This document shows, in pieces, positions 47,301 to 62,300 of a stretch of DNA of 64,000 bases. The position numbers and the translations under genes were made by a program. Positions within the stretch are counted from its first letter, which is position 1, and the number at the start of each line of letters is the position of its first letter. This stretch comes from Branchiostoma floridae (lineage: Eukaryota > Chordata > Leptocardii > Amphioxiformes > Branchiostomatidae). The notes below the pieces were generated by a model. It did not search any database, was not told the DNA's origin, and saw only the letters and a list, made by a program, of their open reading frames with translations. The stretch lies in contig NC_049992.1 in NCBI RefSeq assembly GCF_000003815.2, forward strand, positions 12,125,786 to 12,189,785, read 5' to 3'.

Positions 47301-50300
47301 ACCGCGAAATTAAATCCACCGCGAAAATTTTTCTATTAAGGTATTAGATTGCAGTAGATGGTGTTACCGCGAAATTAAATCCACCGCGAAAAATCATTTT
47401 TCCCGCTACCGCGAAATTAAATCCCCGCGAATTTAAATGCATTTACAGTATATGTTTTCTGTTCAGTCTAGATTTGAATGATTTTATAAAGCTAATGATC
47501 ATATAATTTCCAGATCATTGCCATGCATGTGACGGCACACAGGACATCACAGAGCCATCTGGGTGTTTGCTGAGCCCAAACTATCCTTACAACTATTTCC
47601 AGGTAAATGTACAGAAATTCATTGTGGTACTGAAAGTCATATCAATTGGTAACAAATTTTTGCTATGTATGTTGTGTATATGTGTCCTATAAATTATCAC
47701 CACATGGGAAAAGCAAATGATCAGGATATACATGTATCAGGAGTTAAGGGAACCATTAGGCAACAATTTTGTGTTTGGACTTAGAATGTTTTAGAAAATT
47801 AGGTAAATCCTCTCTTTTTGGTAGATCTGGAGCAGATCAGTAACATATTTACTCCTTGAGCTAAATTTGTAGGTTTGTGATATTAAGGGTAAGAATCTGG
47901 TTTATATTTTGGTGGCATCCCATTTGTGGTACTGCATATACCATTAATGCCTAGCAAAATGCTTCTATAATTGTTTACTTCTAACATGTTGACACCAAAC
48001 CATATTTTTGTCTCAGAAAAGTCTACAGAACCTTCCACAGAAATTGCTTCAAATATGTAATTCTAAACTGTCATTGCAAACAGGAAACACTGTGTGCTTG
48101 GAAGATCATTGTTGAGAAGAACAAGATTGTGAGTCTTTCAGTCACATCCATAACACTGGAGGAACATCCTGACTGCATCAAAGACTCCCTGACCTTTTAC
48201 GACGGAGAAGGAGATGATGCCCCCGTCTTACGTCGACTGTGTGGCAGTGCTACTCCCAGGACCTTCTACTCCACAGGAAATACTGTGTTTGTGAAGTTTC
48301 AGTCCAACTTCAATCAAGAGTTTGAAGGCTTTGTGGTTACTTACTCTACTGGTCAGCCTCATCGTAAGTGAAGCACTACTGCCAGTCATTTTACATATCC
48401 ATGATATAAATTTTAGTTTCAAGGGGCATCTTGACCCAATCCTATCATCACCCTTTGATTGAGATAGACAACAGCAACTTGAGTACCTCTCCTTGGTGCT
48501 GAAATGAGAGGTGTTACTTTAAAACTTCCCACAACTACTACATGCAGATTGCAGAAAATAATACATCACTGATAAACATACCTTTCTCAATAATAGTAGT
48601 TGTATGGTAGTGTAGAATACAGTACATTAGGTTCAGTTGGGTAGAAGTGTTGATTCCAGTTTGGGCCACTCTTCAATTTAATTTACTGACATCATTGGTC
48701 CCTTTGGTTAGACCAATGCTCTCTTTAGATATATTCATGTGTAAAAATGTAACCAATGGTGTTAACCACCACTTTGCATCCCATACGGAAGCAACAATGG
48801 CTTTCTGATTTTTAGATCAACAGGTTAATTTTGTGAATTTGAAAACATCATTTGTGGGATACATGCCTCACAACATTTTCACAGTTTTGCCAGTCCTATT
48901 TACAGCATTCCTTTTTTCTTACAGGATGCTGGGGTAGACTGGTTGGTGTAAGTTGGATGAATTTAAGAGACCCAATAATCACTGCATCAGACAAATCTAG
49001 CCTGCACTTTGGGGAGCACCAATCAGAGGAAAGTTGCCAGGAAGCCTGTATGCAGGTCAAAAGCTGCTGGGGTTATTCCTTAGAACTGACCAGCAACAAC
49101 TGCTATGGACTGCTGAATACAGATGACGAAAGGCATTACCGTTTTGATGCTGAGCAAGACCATGTCATCAGTGGATTCAGACAACCCTGTGATGGTATGG
49201 AGACATCCTTGAGCACATGCTCATTGATTTCTATAAATGGCTCTTCAAGAGCATTTCGTTGTAACGTGCAACACATTTTAGTATGAGAGAACCTTAATGG
49301 TCTTTTTTGTCACAAACTTGTTTAATCTTATGTAATGACAAAAGAATTTCATGTAACATAGCCACTTGTTAAAGAAGGAAGAAAAGGACTATGAAATAAA
49401 TGATTAGACTGACTGATTACTGCTGCATAGTTCTAAGACACCTCTTGAAACAGACAATCCTGTGAGTTTTGCTTGGTATCCAAGATCAATTTTAATTCAG
49501 AAAGCAAAGAGAGATCATGCCAAAGTGTCACATTCGAAAAATGTCTTTGTTGCGGCTGTTGTCAACTGTCAATATACATGTAGTCAATTTTAATTCAGCC
49601 TATTCTGACCTTTTCAGTGCAATATGATAGGCGCATAGACAAGAGTGTTGTTTTTGGCCTGGTGCCTGTCGGAGGAAGTGACATCAGGCCAGACACTATC
49701 TTCTTGGGAGAATTCCAAAGTGAAGCAGCCTGCGCATATGCATGTTCATTAGAGGCCTCTTGTTTGGTAAGTTGGTGGTTTTGACTTGGATGTACCAATT
49801 ATCAACTGAGATGCAAAAACAACATTCAAAGTTTCAAAATCAATCCATTCATTGTACATTCATGAATGAATTCAAAAGAAAATATTACAGCTTTTTTTTT
49901 TATATCAAGTTTGACCAAAAGTAAATAAAAAAAGGCCCGTTGTGAAAAAAATGCTAATAGTGATATAGATTGATTTAGGATTATCTAGCTCAAGTTGAAT
50001 TTTATCAACAATGATTGTTTTATCCCTCTAGCTATAACCATTGTATTTGCTTGTTCATCTCATCAGGCATATACATGGATTACTAAAAGCAACATGGAAC
50101 ACATGTTGCAAAAGTGCTATGGGAGGAATGTAGCCAATCCTGTTTTAGAGCAGACAAGAGGCAAATACTCTGGTATAAAGGTGCAGCAATCAGGTAAGTT
50201 TGACTACCTTGACCCACCTACAATTTTGCTCATTTGCCTTTCATTGATTGCTATCAAAAATGAAAGTTTCTTCTTCTTTACCTTCATCTTTTTCTGGGGA

Positions 50301-53300
50301 CAGAACACCTAGCAGGAGAGCATGTCTTTTTATCAAGGCTTCTGGGAAATAAGATGGCTTTGATCATGATAATAGTTTGGTCAGATGGCCATAAAGACCA
50401 GACATCCTTTTCTATTTAACAACATCTTATGTCATCCTGACCCAGCCATAGGACAGATTGGGACTGAAATTCAGATCCATTAATTAGTTTAAGATTTTTT
50501 GTTTACACTTTCTCATCTACATGTAACAGCAGTATGAGATATAGCTTCAGTCAATGTGTTTGATTTGTTTTGTTCAACAGTTTTAACAAAGCCCACAGAC
50601 CTTGCTGTCCAGACAGTCACACCCAACAAAATCAGCATCTTATTGGTGACAACTCACGAAGTGCGCATCTCCTGCATCCCTAAGTGCAACAACGTAACAG
50701 TGGGTGAGATCAATGGAGTGACTATTGCAACTTTCAATGAGCTGCAGCAGGCAACAAATTCCACCATATATGTGCGAGCTTTTGAGAGGTTCGTTGAGAG
50801 TGAAGCATCGGTAGTGACAGCCACCACCAGTAAGTATTTACCGTATTTATACTTTTGATCTTTAGCTAGAAGAAGTGACTATCAATATCTCCTTTTGTTT
50901 TATACACATCATACCACAATATACAATTTTCTTTGCTTTCTAGTGTCTCGTGTAAACAATAATCTTACAAATGTAAGATTTTACATGCATCAGAGAAAAT
51001 CATTTTCATGATCTATAGGAGACTTAGAATATCATTACCTCAAATCTTCAACATTTAACAATACAGATGTTTATATATACTAGAGCCCCTTTAATTCCTT
51101 GTAAACTTTAGAGGACATCTCTGATAATTTTTTGTTTGCTTTATCTTACAGCGTTTGCTGCTCCAAACATTACACTCACAAGGAGTGCTCAAGACACCCT
51201 TAACATCAAATGGCAAAGGGAGACTTTTTCATGGGAAGAGACTGCCATTTCCATGGAAATTACCTGTCAGCAAAAGAGACATGGACATTTTGAGGTTACT
51301 ATTGAGATAGATTTACTTATAACTTCCTTTCATCATAAGATTTTCTGCAAGTCTAATAATACACCCAATTTTGTGCCGCATCGTCTTTCTACGTCCAAGA
51401 AATAATGATCTTCGCAAATTTTGTTATAAAGTCATTGTCGGTACTTTTCTGGTGTTGCAAAGCCAACTCAACATTAGTGCTGTGAAAAATGAAGTGAATA
51501 ACAACAGAAAGTACCAATATTTGAGTGGTAAAAGAAAGTAATTTAGTGGAATTAATCAACCAAGAATTTGGTGTATGTAATGATGTTTGTGTTACAATAT
51601 ATTAAGATATTTTAAGTGTACCTTGAAATAACACGATCTAGATAAATGTAGATAATGGAAGACAAAAATCATTGTCATGATTATCTATGGCTTGAATAGG
51701 ATTGGAAGCAATGTGGAGTACTGCTGGTAAATGATGCTGATGGTGAAGTGGCAATGGCCGGGCTGTTTCAAGGAATGGACTACACATTCAGTGTGGAGAG
51801 GAGAATTGGAGATACATTAAGAGGAGAGACTGCAGAAGTATCATCTTATGTTGGTAAGATCTTTGAGAAAAAATCAATAGAGGAGCTTTTTAGTCCACCA
51901 TCAATGTAGAAATCAGTTCACTGTCCATAATATTATCTATTGTTTAGTATGAGAACTTCACCAACTCCAACTATGGAAATTAAAAAATGTGTATGGTCGA
52001 AGTGTATATGTATATGTATATTTGTGCTTTCTTCCTTACAGGTCTCATTTCACCTACAAGTCTATCAGCACTCACAATTGAACCCCAGACTATCACCATA
52101 CGTTGGAGTCTGGACAGGGATGAAGGACCTGTCATTCCAACAGTGGCAGTTAACTGTGCACCAACTTGTGTGGTAAGTGAATTTATCCTTCAATAAACAC
52201 ATGCTGATATTAGTTTGAAAGCTTGACTCTGTTGGTTGAAGTCATTTACTGAAATCTCTAACACAAAAGAAATTGGCAATAATTTTACCAAACAGCACCA
52301 CCAATTGGATATGGATTGAACCAATTTGATCATAGGAACACATGTTTCCTTCAAGCTGACAGTCGCTGCTGTTTAACGGTCAAAACGTCTAATTTCTTTG
52401 TCTTTAGATTACACATAGAAATATGTCTTCATGAATATAACTATACCAGTGTTTTGAATTACTGCGTGCTTCAGGATGTGGAATTGCAATTGAAGGTATG
52501 TGTGATTTTGTCCTTTTCTACAACAACAAGGAAGTCATCCTATTTTGGAAATTCTGTTTCAGGTTCAGCTACTTGATGGGCTATCTGCAGAACTGAGTGG
52601 TCTGCAGGCTGGTACCGATTATTTCATCCTTGTCTGGACAGAGTTCAACGGCCTACAGAGTGATTTAGTAACCCTGACAGTAACAACCTGTAAGTACATA
52701 TCATTTGGTTCTTTGTACTTATCCTGTCCTTGGTACTGAACACCTTCCATGTTGTTCTGCTCTCGGTGCTGAATACCTTAAGCATCATTACATGTCTGTA
52801 TGCCCTCAGAACTGGATACCTTCCATATTGTTCTGTCCTGGGTGCTGAACACCTTCCATATTGTTCTGTCCTTGGTGCTTAATACCTTCTATTTTGCTAT
52901 ATCCTCTATGTCGAACACCTTCCATATTGCCCTCTGTGTTGAATACGTTTCATATTGCCCTGTCCTTGATACTGAATATCTTTCACATTGTGCTGTCCTT
53001 AGCGTTAGATATCTTCCATTTTGTCATGAGCTGATTACTTCCACACTGTTATTCTTGGTGTTGAGTTCCTTCCATATAATCCTGTCCTTGGTGCTGAATA
53101 TCGTTATGCCCTTCATGTTGGATAACTTCCATATTGGGGCTGAATACCTCTACACTTTGGGAAAATATAAGAAATGAATAATGAGGGATGGAGGGAGTGT
53201 ACATGATATTCCTATTGGTGGTGGTAAATACCTTTCATGGTGGAAGGTCATTGATACTTCATGCCTTCAGAACAACCTTGATCCTGATACAAATTTCCAC

Positions 53301-56300
53301 TGACAGTGATCTGCTGTAAGTGCTGATAATTTTCAATTCACATCTTACATCTCACTAGGTACTTTTCATTTTCGACACATGTGATACCTCATTGTACACA
53401 TCCATAAACAGTTACAATATGAATAATTAATTATTATACTGGCCAATATTGTATTTATGTAGAATGATTCTTATGGTAAAGATAATATATGAACTTTGCA
53501 CTTCCAGTGATCCCACCGCTATCAGGTCTGCAGGCACCAGAACTGTCATCATCCAGTGTAAAACTCACTTGGGACAGCCCAGCTGTACAGCCAGATTTCT
53601 ACCAGATAACCTATAAGTAAGGCACTATCTAATATCATCCACCTGTCTTTGTTTGTGTATGAGATTAGTATAAAGTCATGCTTTCAGGTAAATCCCACAA
53701 AACTAGTCAAACTATATGTACGCCCTCAGAGCTTGACACCTTCTATATTGTTCTATCCTTGGTGCTGAATACAAAAATTACTTACTGTTTATGAAATAGT
53801 TCTTGTCATATTCACTTTCTTACACGTCTACACAGCATGCAAAATCTCATCAGACTGAAGAAAGTAAAGTAATGAAAAGCTGTTTTCCACAGGCAGACCT
53901 ATGGAGGAGTTGCTAAGAACGAGACTATAGGTGCCAGTGAAACACAATATGAGCTGAATGGATTTACCAACAAAAATCAACGATACAAATTTGAATTAGC
54001 TCCTGTTATCCATGGAAAAAAGGGTGATGTCTTCACACTTACAGTCTGCTTGGGTATGCAAACTTATTTGTCCTTTCAGGTTCAGGTTGTTCATATATGG
54101 AAATAGTGTGGTTGAAGATTCTTGCAAATTTAAGGAATATAGTATAACATATTTTAATCTACTTTCATAATGCAATGCACCTGATCTTTTTGATAATGGT
54201 GGACATGTGTTGTCAGTTTGTGTTAGTTTCATCAAGTCTTGGTTTTCATAAAGGTATCAATTTTGATCTTATTGGGTTCGAGTTTCTAATTAACATGATT
54301 TTTAAGATCAGATACAAACAAGTTGGTTTTGATTGACAGCTGAAACTGCAAAGCTGAAGGACTTTCAAGTTGGTCATGCCACTGCAACTGAGATTTCTGT
54401 CACGTGGACATCACCCGCTTGTATCGACGTCCGCAGCTATGACCTTTGTGCCATCCCCTTGGATGAAACAGATGAGGGTACGGTTTGCCGACAGGTTTGT
54501 ACTATCGACAATACTAACCTGCATCAATCATTTTGAGGAATTTCATACTTTAGGACTATAAGTTTTGCATTTATATTAATGTGTAAGAGTAACGGTAATT
54601 ACTGTGATGATTGATTTGTGCTCCATTTTGTTGGAAGGTTGATCCAAAAAGCCCCTCTGCAGTCATAGAAGATCTGGTGCCAGGAACCCTGTACTATGTC
54701 AACCTTACGGCACAGATTAGCTTTGTGGTTGGTGGAACTCCAACTGATACTATCAGTGATGCTATATCACAGGCTACAGGTTGGTTTTGTTACATTTCAA
54801 AAGAGAGTTATCAACTTATCACTTGTTGGGTCAATACTGACTGTCAATATTTCTTTGTATGCTGATCGATAATGAATGATTTGTAATTGAACCTGTCGCA
54901 ATGATCATTCAAAAATGAGTTGCCTTTTCAAAGGTAACAATGATCAATTGTCTTCGATACCTTGGACTGTTACTAAATGCACAAAAAATGTATAATGTAA
55001 AGACACACATGTCAAATATTTTACATTCTTCAGTTCCAGAACCACCAACAGAATTCCAGGTCACCAACTTCACTAGCAGAACTGTCTCCCTATCCTGGCA
55101 TCGCCATGGGAACAAGACAAACAGCTTGGACAACCATGGAAAGAAGACAAACAACTCTTCTGCTGTGTACACTGTCAGCTACTACAAGATTGTTGGGCTG
55201 AACGGGACTGAGCCACACAGATTGTCAGTAGGATGGCTTAGCACAGTTAACACATCAGCAGTGGTGGAAGGTCTTACTGATAATACAGAGTACCTCATAA
55301 CAGTGATGACATCAGTCAGTGGGATGCACAGTGGAGAAGTGTCTCTGATAATTCAAACAGGTATAACGTTAATTAGTAACTTATTCCTTTGTGTGCAATT
55401 CTTTACATATAGATTATGACATGAAGTTATTTGGTGTTACTACCCTAGTAGTATTATCCAGTATTTGATTTATCTGCTTCGTTGGTCCCTAACATGCATG
55501 GGTGGGCAGCAGTCGACTAGTCTTCACACCATGCTTCCAGGCAGCCCTGTCATCTGAGTTCACACTGGCATGGCCGCACACATTGATGTCTTTCTTAACA
55601 CACTCCTTTCAAGATTTCCTTGGACTATATTACCTCTTTTGCCAGGTAACTGCAATTTGAGAAAGGACTCACCCTGTTGGCATTGCCAAATAAAAGTTTA
55701 TTTTATTTGTTTATTCATTTTATCTACATTTATCAATTGAGCATTATACAAAAAGCACATTAATTTTGCTTACTATATATACGTTAGGTCTTCTGCTCAA
55801 GGTAACATAAAACAACAAATAATAGTCAAAATCGGCAAAAAGAACTTGCTTATTTATACAACACTAACATACATGTATAACAGAGATTGACAATAAAATA
55901 AATGTTTGAAAAAAAATGTTTGAAATTTTTCTGTAGCTCCTGAGGCAGAGTGGAGTGAGTGGCAGTTTGTCGGCAGCTGTTCTAAGTCCTGTGGTGAGGG
56001 AAGACAGGTGAAGAGGAGGTTGTGTCTCCTGCAAGATGGACAGCATGTACAGAAGTGTGAGGGGAGGAACCAGACTCTGATGGATGTAGAAGAGGATATA
56101 TCGTCCTGCAATAATATATCTTGTCCAGGTAAGTATACAAATCCTTGTCTTCTTGAGGTCATTTTACATGTAGATCAGTCCTACCCAGGGAAAACTTGTC
56201 TTCATGTGCATCACTGTAGCATACATATTTTGATGTACTAGAGTACCAGACTTACAAGTTCTCCAAGGCTCTCAAAGACTTCACAACTGTATGTTACCTG

Positions 56301-59300
56301 TAGGAAAAATTTCTTTCTATATGGCATGTAAAGGAAAGGAACAAGCTTTCAACTTTTAATACACTGTACTTTTAATGACTTCAAGAGCTGCTCCATTTTC
56401 AAGATCTTGCAGCCCATCAGGAGGGGAGTTAATTTATTTTAGATTTCTGTGCCCCTGTGTAACTATGATGATTATATCATGGCCTCACCTCTCCCATCTC
56501 AGAGTAGTTAACCCTACTGAATGTTTATGTTCATAGTACATGGAGGGTGGTCATCCTGGTCAAACTTCACAAGCTGCTCAGCAACCTGTAATGGAGGCAG
56601 CCAGACACGGAGCCGTAACTGTTCCAACCCTATCCCCCGACATGGTGGTCGAACCTGTGCAGGGCAACAGTTACAGACTGCTCAGTGCAACCTACAGAGT
56701 TGTCCAGGTTTACTCATTTACTAGTATCATTTAGCAAATGCTACTCATTGTCCACATTCAAAAGAATCATAATTGTCTAATTTATGATTTGAAATGATAT
56801 CAACCAATAATCTCCAAGCAGATCCTACGGTGCCCTAAGATAGTATCAAAGCTGGCCAAGGAGTGTAGCCGACCAAGGGAGTCAAACGGGCACCTACGGA
56901 AAGTTTGATACTATACATTACGCACCGTGGATCTGGTTCGAGATTAATCAACCAAGTGCAGATCAGAACGCAGTGGTCAGTGATTTGATTTAGTTTTCAT
57001 TTTCTGTTAATCCATCGAACAAAACTTTATTGACAAGCTGATGGCAAAGCACAAAAAGTTTAATTGTATCTTAAGTCAGTGTGTGGCCTTTTCAATCCAG
57101 ACTAAGATTGTTAGCGTTGACTTATCACAGAAGTTAACAATCTTTTTTGCTCTCCCTGAAGTGCCGGTGATATCAGCGTGGATGTCCTGGTCTGCCTTTG
57201 ACGACTGTTCTGAGACCTGTGGTGGTGGACTACAGATCAGGAGAAGACAGTGCAATGGTTCATCATGTGTTGGAGAGGCTGAGGAAATAAGAGAGTGTCA
57301 TGAGGAGCCTTGTCCAGGTTCAGATGTTTGAAAATTTGTTTTTAGTTGTTAAGGTTGTGTGATATTTGTAACATCAAAGCTCTTTAGTAACATTATGTAA
57401 TGATAGATATTCTGACTGTGGCGAAAGAGAGAGAAGACTTAATGAAAAAGAATAATTGACAAGACATTTTTGTGTCTCATATCTAAAACGGTAACATAGG
57501 AAATTTTGTGACATCATGCAACAACAGCTTGCAATGTCATACTTTCACAAGTCAGCATAAGTTCCTCTGTTGCTTTGAATTCTCCTTTCGACTGTGGTCA
57601 AAATCTTCTTTACAGAACTATGCAGATAAAAAAAAATTACTAAATTAATATCACAATGTATGAAACTTTTGAAAACAGTTGACATATTTCTTCCACTCTG
57701 CAGCTAATGGTACATGTATTAAGACCAATAAAATTTCTATTTTTAAAAGTCCATGGAGGATGGTCCATCTGGAGTCTATTCACTGCCTGCACGGTGACCT
57801 GTGGTCCTGGTAACCAGACCAGAACACGCAACTGTACCAACCCTGAACCTGCACTGGGAGGCAATAGCTGTCCTGGAGATGATGATGGACATGGACATGA
57901 AACACAGATCAGGGATTGCTTTTTGAAAGAGTGCCCTGGTATGTTCTTAAAAAATCTTCCCTTATGCAATGTAGATTAAGATAAAGGCTGTGTATTATAT
58001 ACAATGTAGTCTGTCTGGAACTTTGCAGGAATAAGATTTCACAAATGATGTGCAAGAATCTATGATCTGTAAGACTGGCTTCGATGTAATGATAATTATA
58101 ATGCATTGAGTAAAATTGCATGTGAAGATGGTCCAATCTTACTTTTCTTATTAGCTTTTGAATTTTGGCAACATATTTCACTAAAAGATGTGGTAGATTT
58201 ATACCTGTCCAGTACAATGAAAATAGTTTATTTTGACCTTAATGTATAATACCCAACCTTGTTCTACAGCCTTGCCTCCACCACCTACATGGTCTGAATG
58301 GTCTCCATTTGGCCCCTGTTCTGTGAGCTGTGATAATGGCACTCGGCAGAGGCATCGAAATTGTTCATCGGAAAACTGTGAGGGACCTGACATAGATGTC
58401 CAACAGTGTTTCCCATACCCCTGCTATGCAAGTAGGTTTCACAACCCTCTTATTGATTGTCTTGTTGTAACGTCTGTTGTAACAGTACTGTACTTTGCAT
58501 AATTTCCCCATCACAAATTATATATTATGCATGCATCTTAATGTTATTTTGCAATGTGCATTCTCTATAGCCCCTCCCGTAGATGGCATGTGGTCAGCTT
58601 GGTCGGAGTACAGTCAGTGTACGGTAACTTGTGGAGGAGGAGTGATGCAACGTACACGGGAATGTGCGGACCCTTCACCGACACACGGTGGCAGGCCATG
58701 TGAGGGAGACAGAGAGGGTCTCGGGATGGAGGTCCAGTATCTTGCCTGCAATCTAGCAGCCTGCAACGCATCAAGGCCTCCTCCTGACAATGTTGGAAGT
58801 TGGTGTCCTTTTCTTTTACCATAATTACTACTGGAAGGGATAATATGTGCATGTAGCTTTAGATATTGGAATACACAGCCTCGGCAGTTGCTAACATGAT
58901 CTTGGAAATACAACATTATCTTGGAAACAGAATAGCCACACTGAACGCTTAGAAAACCTAACAATATTAAGAATACATAAAGTTTTGCTTAGCAGGAAAC
59001 TTTGAATAGGATTATACTTATAGCCTTCAATTTCATGGGTAATCTAACTAAAATCCTGTTGTTACGTTGACAGTGTGCCCAACAGTGATAGGAACAAACA
59101 ATCAGGCCTGGCCAGAAGCTGCTGCTGGGGCCGTACAAACAGTCATCTGCTATAGAGGTGGGTTAACTTCATAACTTGATCAACATCCGACTTTCTTTAA
59201 ATCTACTAAATAACTCCTCTCTTTTTCCTACCCTTCCACATGGTCTCAAGCACCCATAGCTCACAGACTCATCCTAGTTCTCAAGGTACAGTAGGGCTAA

Positions 59301-62300
59301 CGGTGAAGAAAACTGTCTTTCAACGTCTTTATTCATGCTCTATTATATGTATCAATATATAGATAATGTACTTTGTTTATCATCCATGTTTGATAGACTT
59401 GTCACACAACTATACACAAGGAAACAGCTAATTAATGACATGTTGTGTAGTGGCCATAAGTCATTATAATAAGAGAGCTTAATAATGATGATTGACCACT
59501 TCCAGGTGTGGCCAGACGGAAGTGCAGTGAATACTCTCAGTGGGAGGCAGAGGACTTCCAAGACTGTGTGTCTGAGATCATGGCAGAGTTTGTGGATAAG
59601 GTAATACATGTACCAACATATTAGAAAAAGATTTTTAGTGTGTCCTGTGTGTCCAAATCTTATCCAAGTGTGTCCAAGTGTTATGGAGCCTTGATTTAGT
59701 ATTCCAAGATAATAATAAGCAACATGACATTAAATGAGAAACAAGAGAGAGAAACCTAGTGCAAGAGCATCAGTAAGACAGTATTGGGTTCAAGGGTTCT
59801 GTAGAATACATAGCGTACATTGTGTCTTTTTCTGTTTCAGCTAAATGGACCTCTCCAAGATAATCTAATCCCAGTACAAACAGTCCAAAATTTGGAGGCA
59901 AGCCTGGTAGCTGGGGAAGCCTCAGGGTTTGGGGATGTCAGCGCTGCAGCAAAGGTTATAAAAACACTGTCACAGGGAGACCTTCTCAATGTGGCAGATG
60001 GGACGCTTTCAAATAAAGACACGTTCATAAGGGTATGTGACACTGACATTTTAAGAGCAGATAAGGCCACACCAATTTAATTTCTTGGTTCACGGATTCG
60101 CTCGCTCCTATTTTTTGGGAAAAAAAATAAAAATAAAAATTACCACTCAGCAAATTTTCACCATTAATGAAACCATTCACCAAGTTTCTGGTGTAGCAAA
60201 CATAAAAACTGACACTACTTTTGTAATTTTCAATGAACAGGTGCTGTTACTGTACAGTAATAGTGTTTTTGTACTTTTTTCAAGCTGAAAACTTTTTATT
60301 CTTTATGTTTTGGATTAGCCCTTACCTTTACCCCAACCATTTTACAATTTTTATTTTTATTTCGCCCTCTCGCTCCATATTTTTTATGAAAAAATCCGTG
60401 AACCAAGAAATTAAATTGGTGTGGCCTAACGATAAAAAATAAGCTTCTATCAGATATATCAACTCTGCCATATCCTTTTCAGCTTGAATGAGGCATGAAA
60501 ATTTTAGGAACAGAATGTTTCAAGCGAAATATGGTCCCTACAGTTTGTTACAATTCCGTAAGCTTTTTGTACACTTACTGAGTTTTATCATGTACATTAT
60601 TTTATAGGGGCTTGTTGGAAGTGTTGATTATCTACTACCAGATGAAAATGGAGACTTTTGGCCCACCAGCAAGCAGGTAAGGCTAATGCTGCTGTAGATA
60701 CTTTCCCCCACAATGTAAGTTTTATGCAGCAATTATACTTCATCTGTCAGCAAATACAACATGCAATCTCTTATTTCACATATCTATTAATAAGTGTACA
60801 TGAATCAATGTATAATTTCTGCAAGACTCTGCAATTTGTCTTGCTATTTGAGGACCTGCAATGTAGTGATTGTAAGAAATACCTGACAACCAAGGAGCTA
60901 GGAGTTGGCACTGTCCATGGTGCTGAATATTGGGTTAACATCCTCTGCTGGTTAGCTGATACATGTTGCACCTTATATCTTATAATTCTTAATGTATCTT
61001 GAAGATGCCTTTTTAATATGCTTTTTAAAAAGCAGCAGGATTCACAGTGTTACCATGTAAGAAGTTCATTTTATTATTTATTCTGATAATACATTCACTG
61101 TAAGGAAACAATAGATGACATTATCTGTGAACTATTCCTATACTACAGAAAGATGCAAAGGATCATGTGACGTCACTTATCAACTCAATGGATGATTTTG
61201 GTTCCTCGATTGTGAACTACTTGTCTAATGTCGGAGAGGACTACGTCACAGTGCATAAGAAAAATATAGGTAAGTGTTCCTTTTTCTGCAAGACAGATAA
61301 GCACACACTTAAGATAATGAATTTCAAATAGTTAAATTTGAAGTTGTATATCAATTCTATATTGTTATCTCACTGTTTGAGTTTACTTTCTTTCCTATCT
61401 TGCTGACGAGTTCACATACAAGTAGGGTTACACTTCATCATCATCATTACACTTTTTACATTACACTTAATTCTATCTAATAGTGGCAAATAGAGAAAAA
61501 AAAGCCCCTTAAGTGAGATTTTACATTTGCCATTATATGTTTTGAACTTAAGACTGCAGGGAAAGAGGGAATGCAAACAACTTGTTTATTTTTTGTTGTT
61601 GTTAGAACTGGATGCAGCTGTAGTCCCAGCAAGACAGCTTCTGGAGTCCGTAACACAGCCGAGACCCCCCACATGGGGTCCAGCACCACCGGACAAGAGC
61701 AAGATCACAATTCCAGCAGAGGCCTTTGCTGAAATCTTGACGAGTTATCCAGGTAAGCAAGGACAACAGTTACAAATGTTGCTATTCTTGCATGTGGCCT
61801 AGACAGTGCAAAGGGCTTGACAAGCTAGTATTTTTTTCAATGACATATTTGTTTGTTTAACTCCAGAGGAAGAGGTGAGCAGCATTGGAGTGGTCACTTA
61901 CAAGATGATGCACTTTGACAAGATTTTGGAGAGTAACAACATACAAAGGTGAAGAGCTCTATAGTGCCAGGAAATCTAATGTTATTTCTGTTGTCAGTTG
62001 TGCATAGTTGTATTGTTATGCCTCTAACAAAATGAAGCATTTTATGAATGATGCATAGATTTAATATTTTTGTTAATAACAAGTTAAGATTGAGTTAAGC
62101 TGCTGAAGCTACTATTACCTTTGAGTGTAACATTCTCCAGGCATATCTATGGGAATCGGACATTGAACGGCCCTGTCTTGAGTACCGTCATCTATCCTCC
62201 ACCAAAAGAGGCACTGCTCAATCCTGTTACCATCAAGATACACCACACAAAAGTGAGGCTTTTTGGCATACAGTGTATATGATCATGTTGATTTACATAG

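Noticed and set aside
48353-48363. Earlier donor (ACTG then GTCAGC) for the CUB exon
   Set aside because: Both donors keep phase 1, but the GTAAGT at 48364 is a much better match, so the longer exon was used.
52800-53177. 125-residue open frame of repeated FHIVLS-like text
   Set aside because: It is the translation of the degenerate minisatellite in an FN3 intron.
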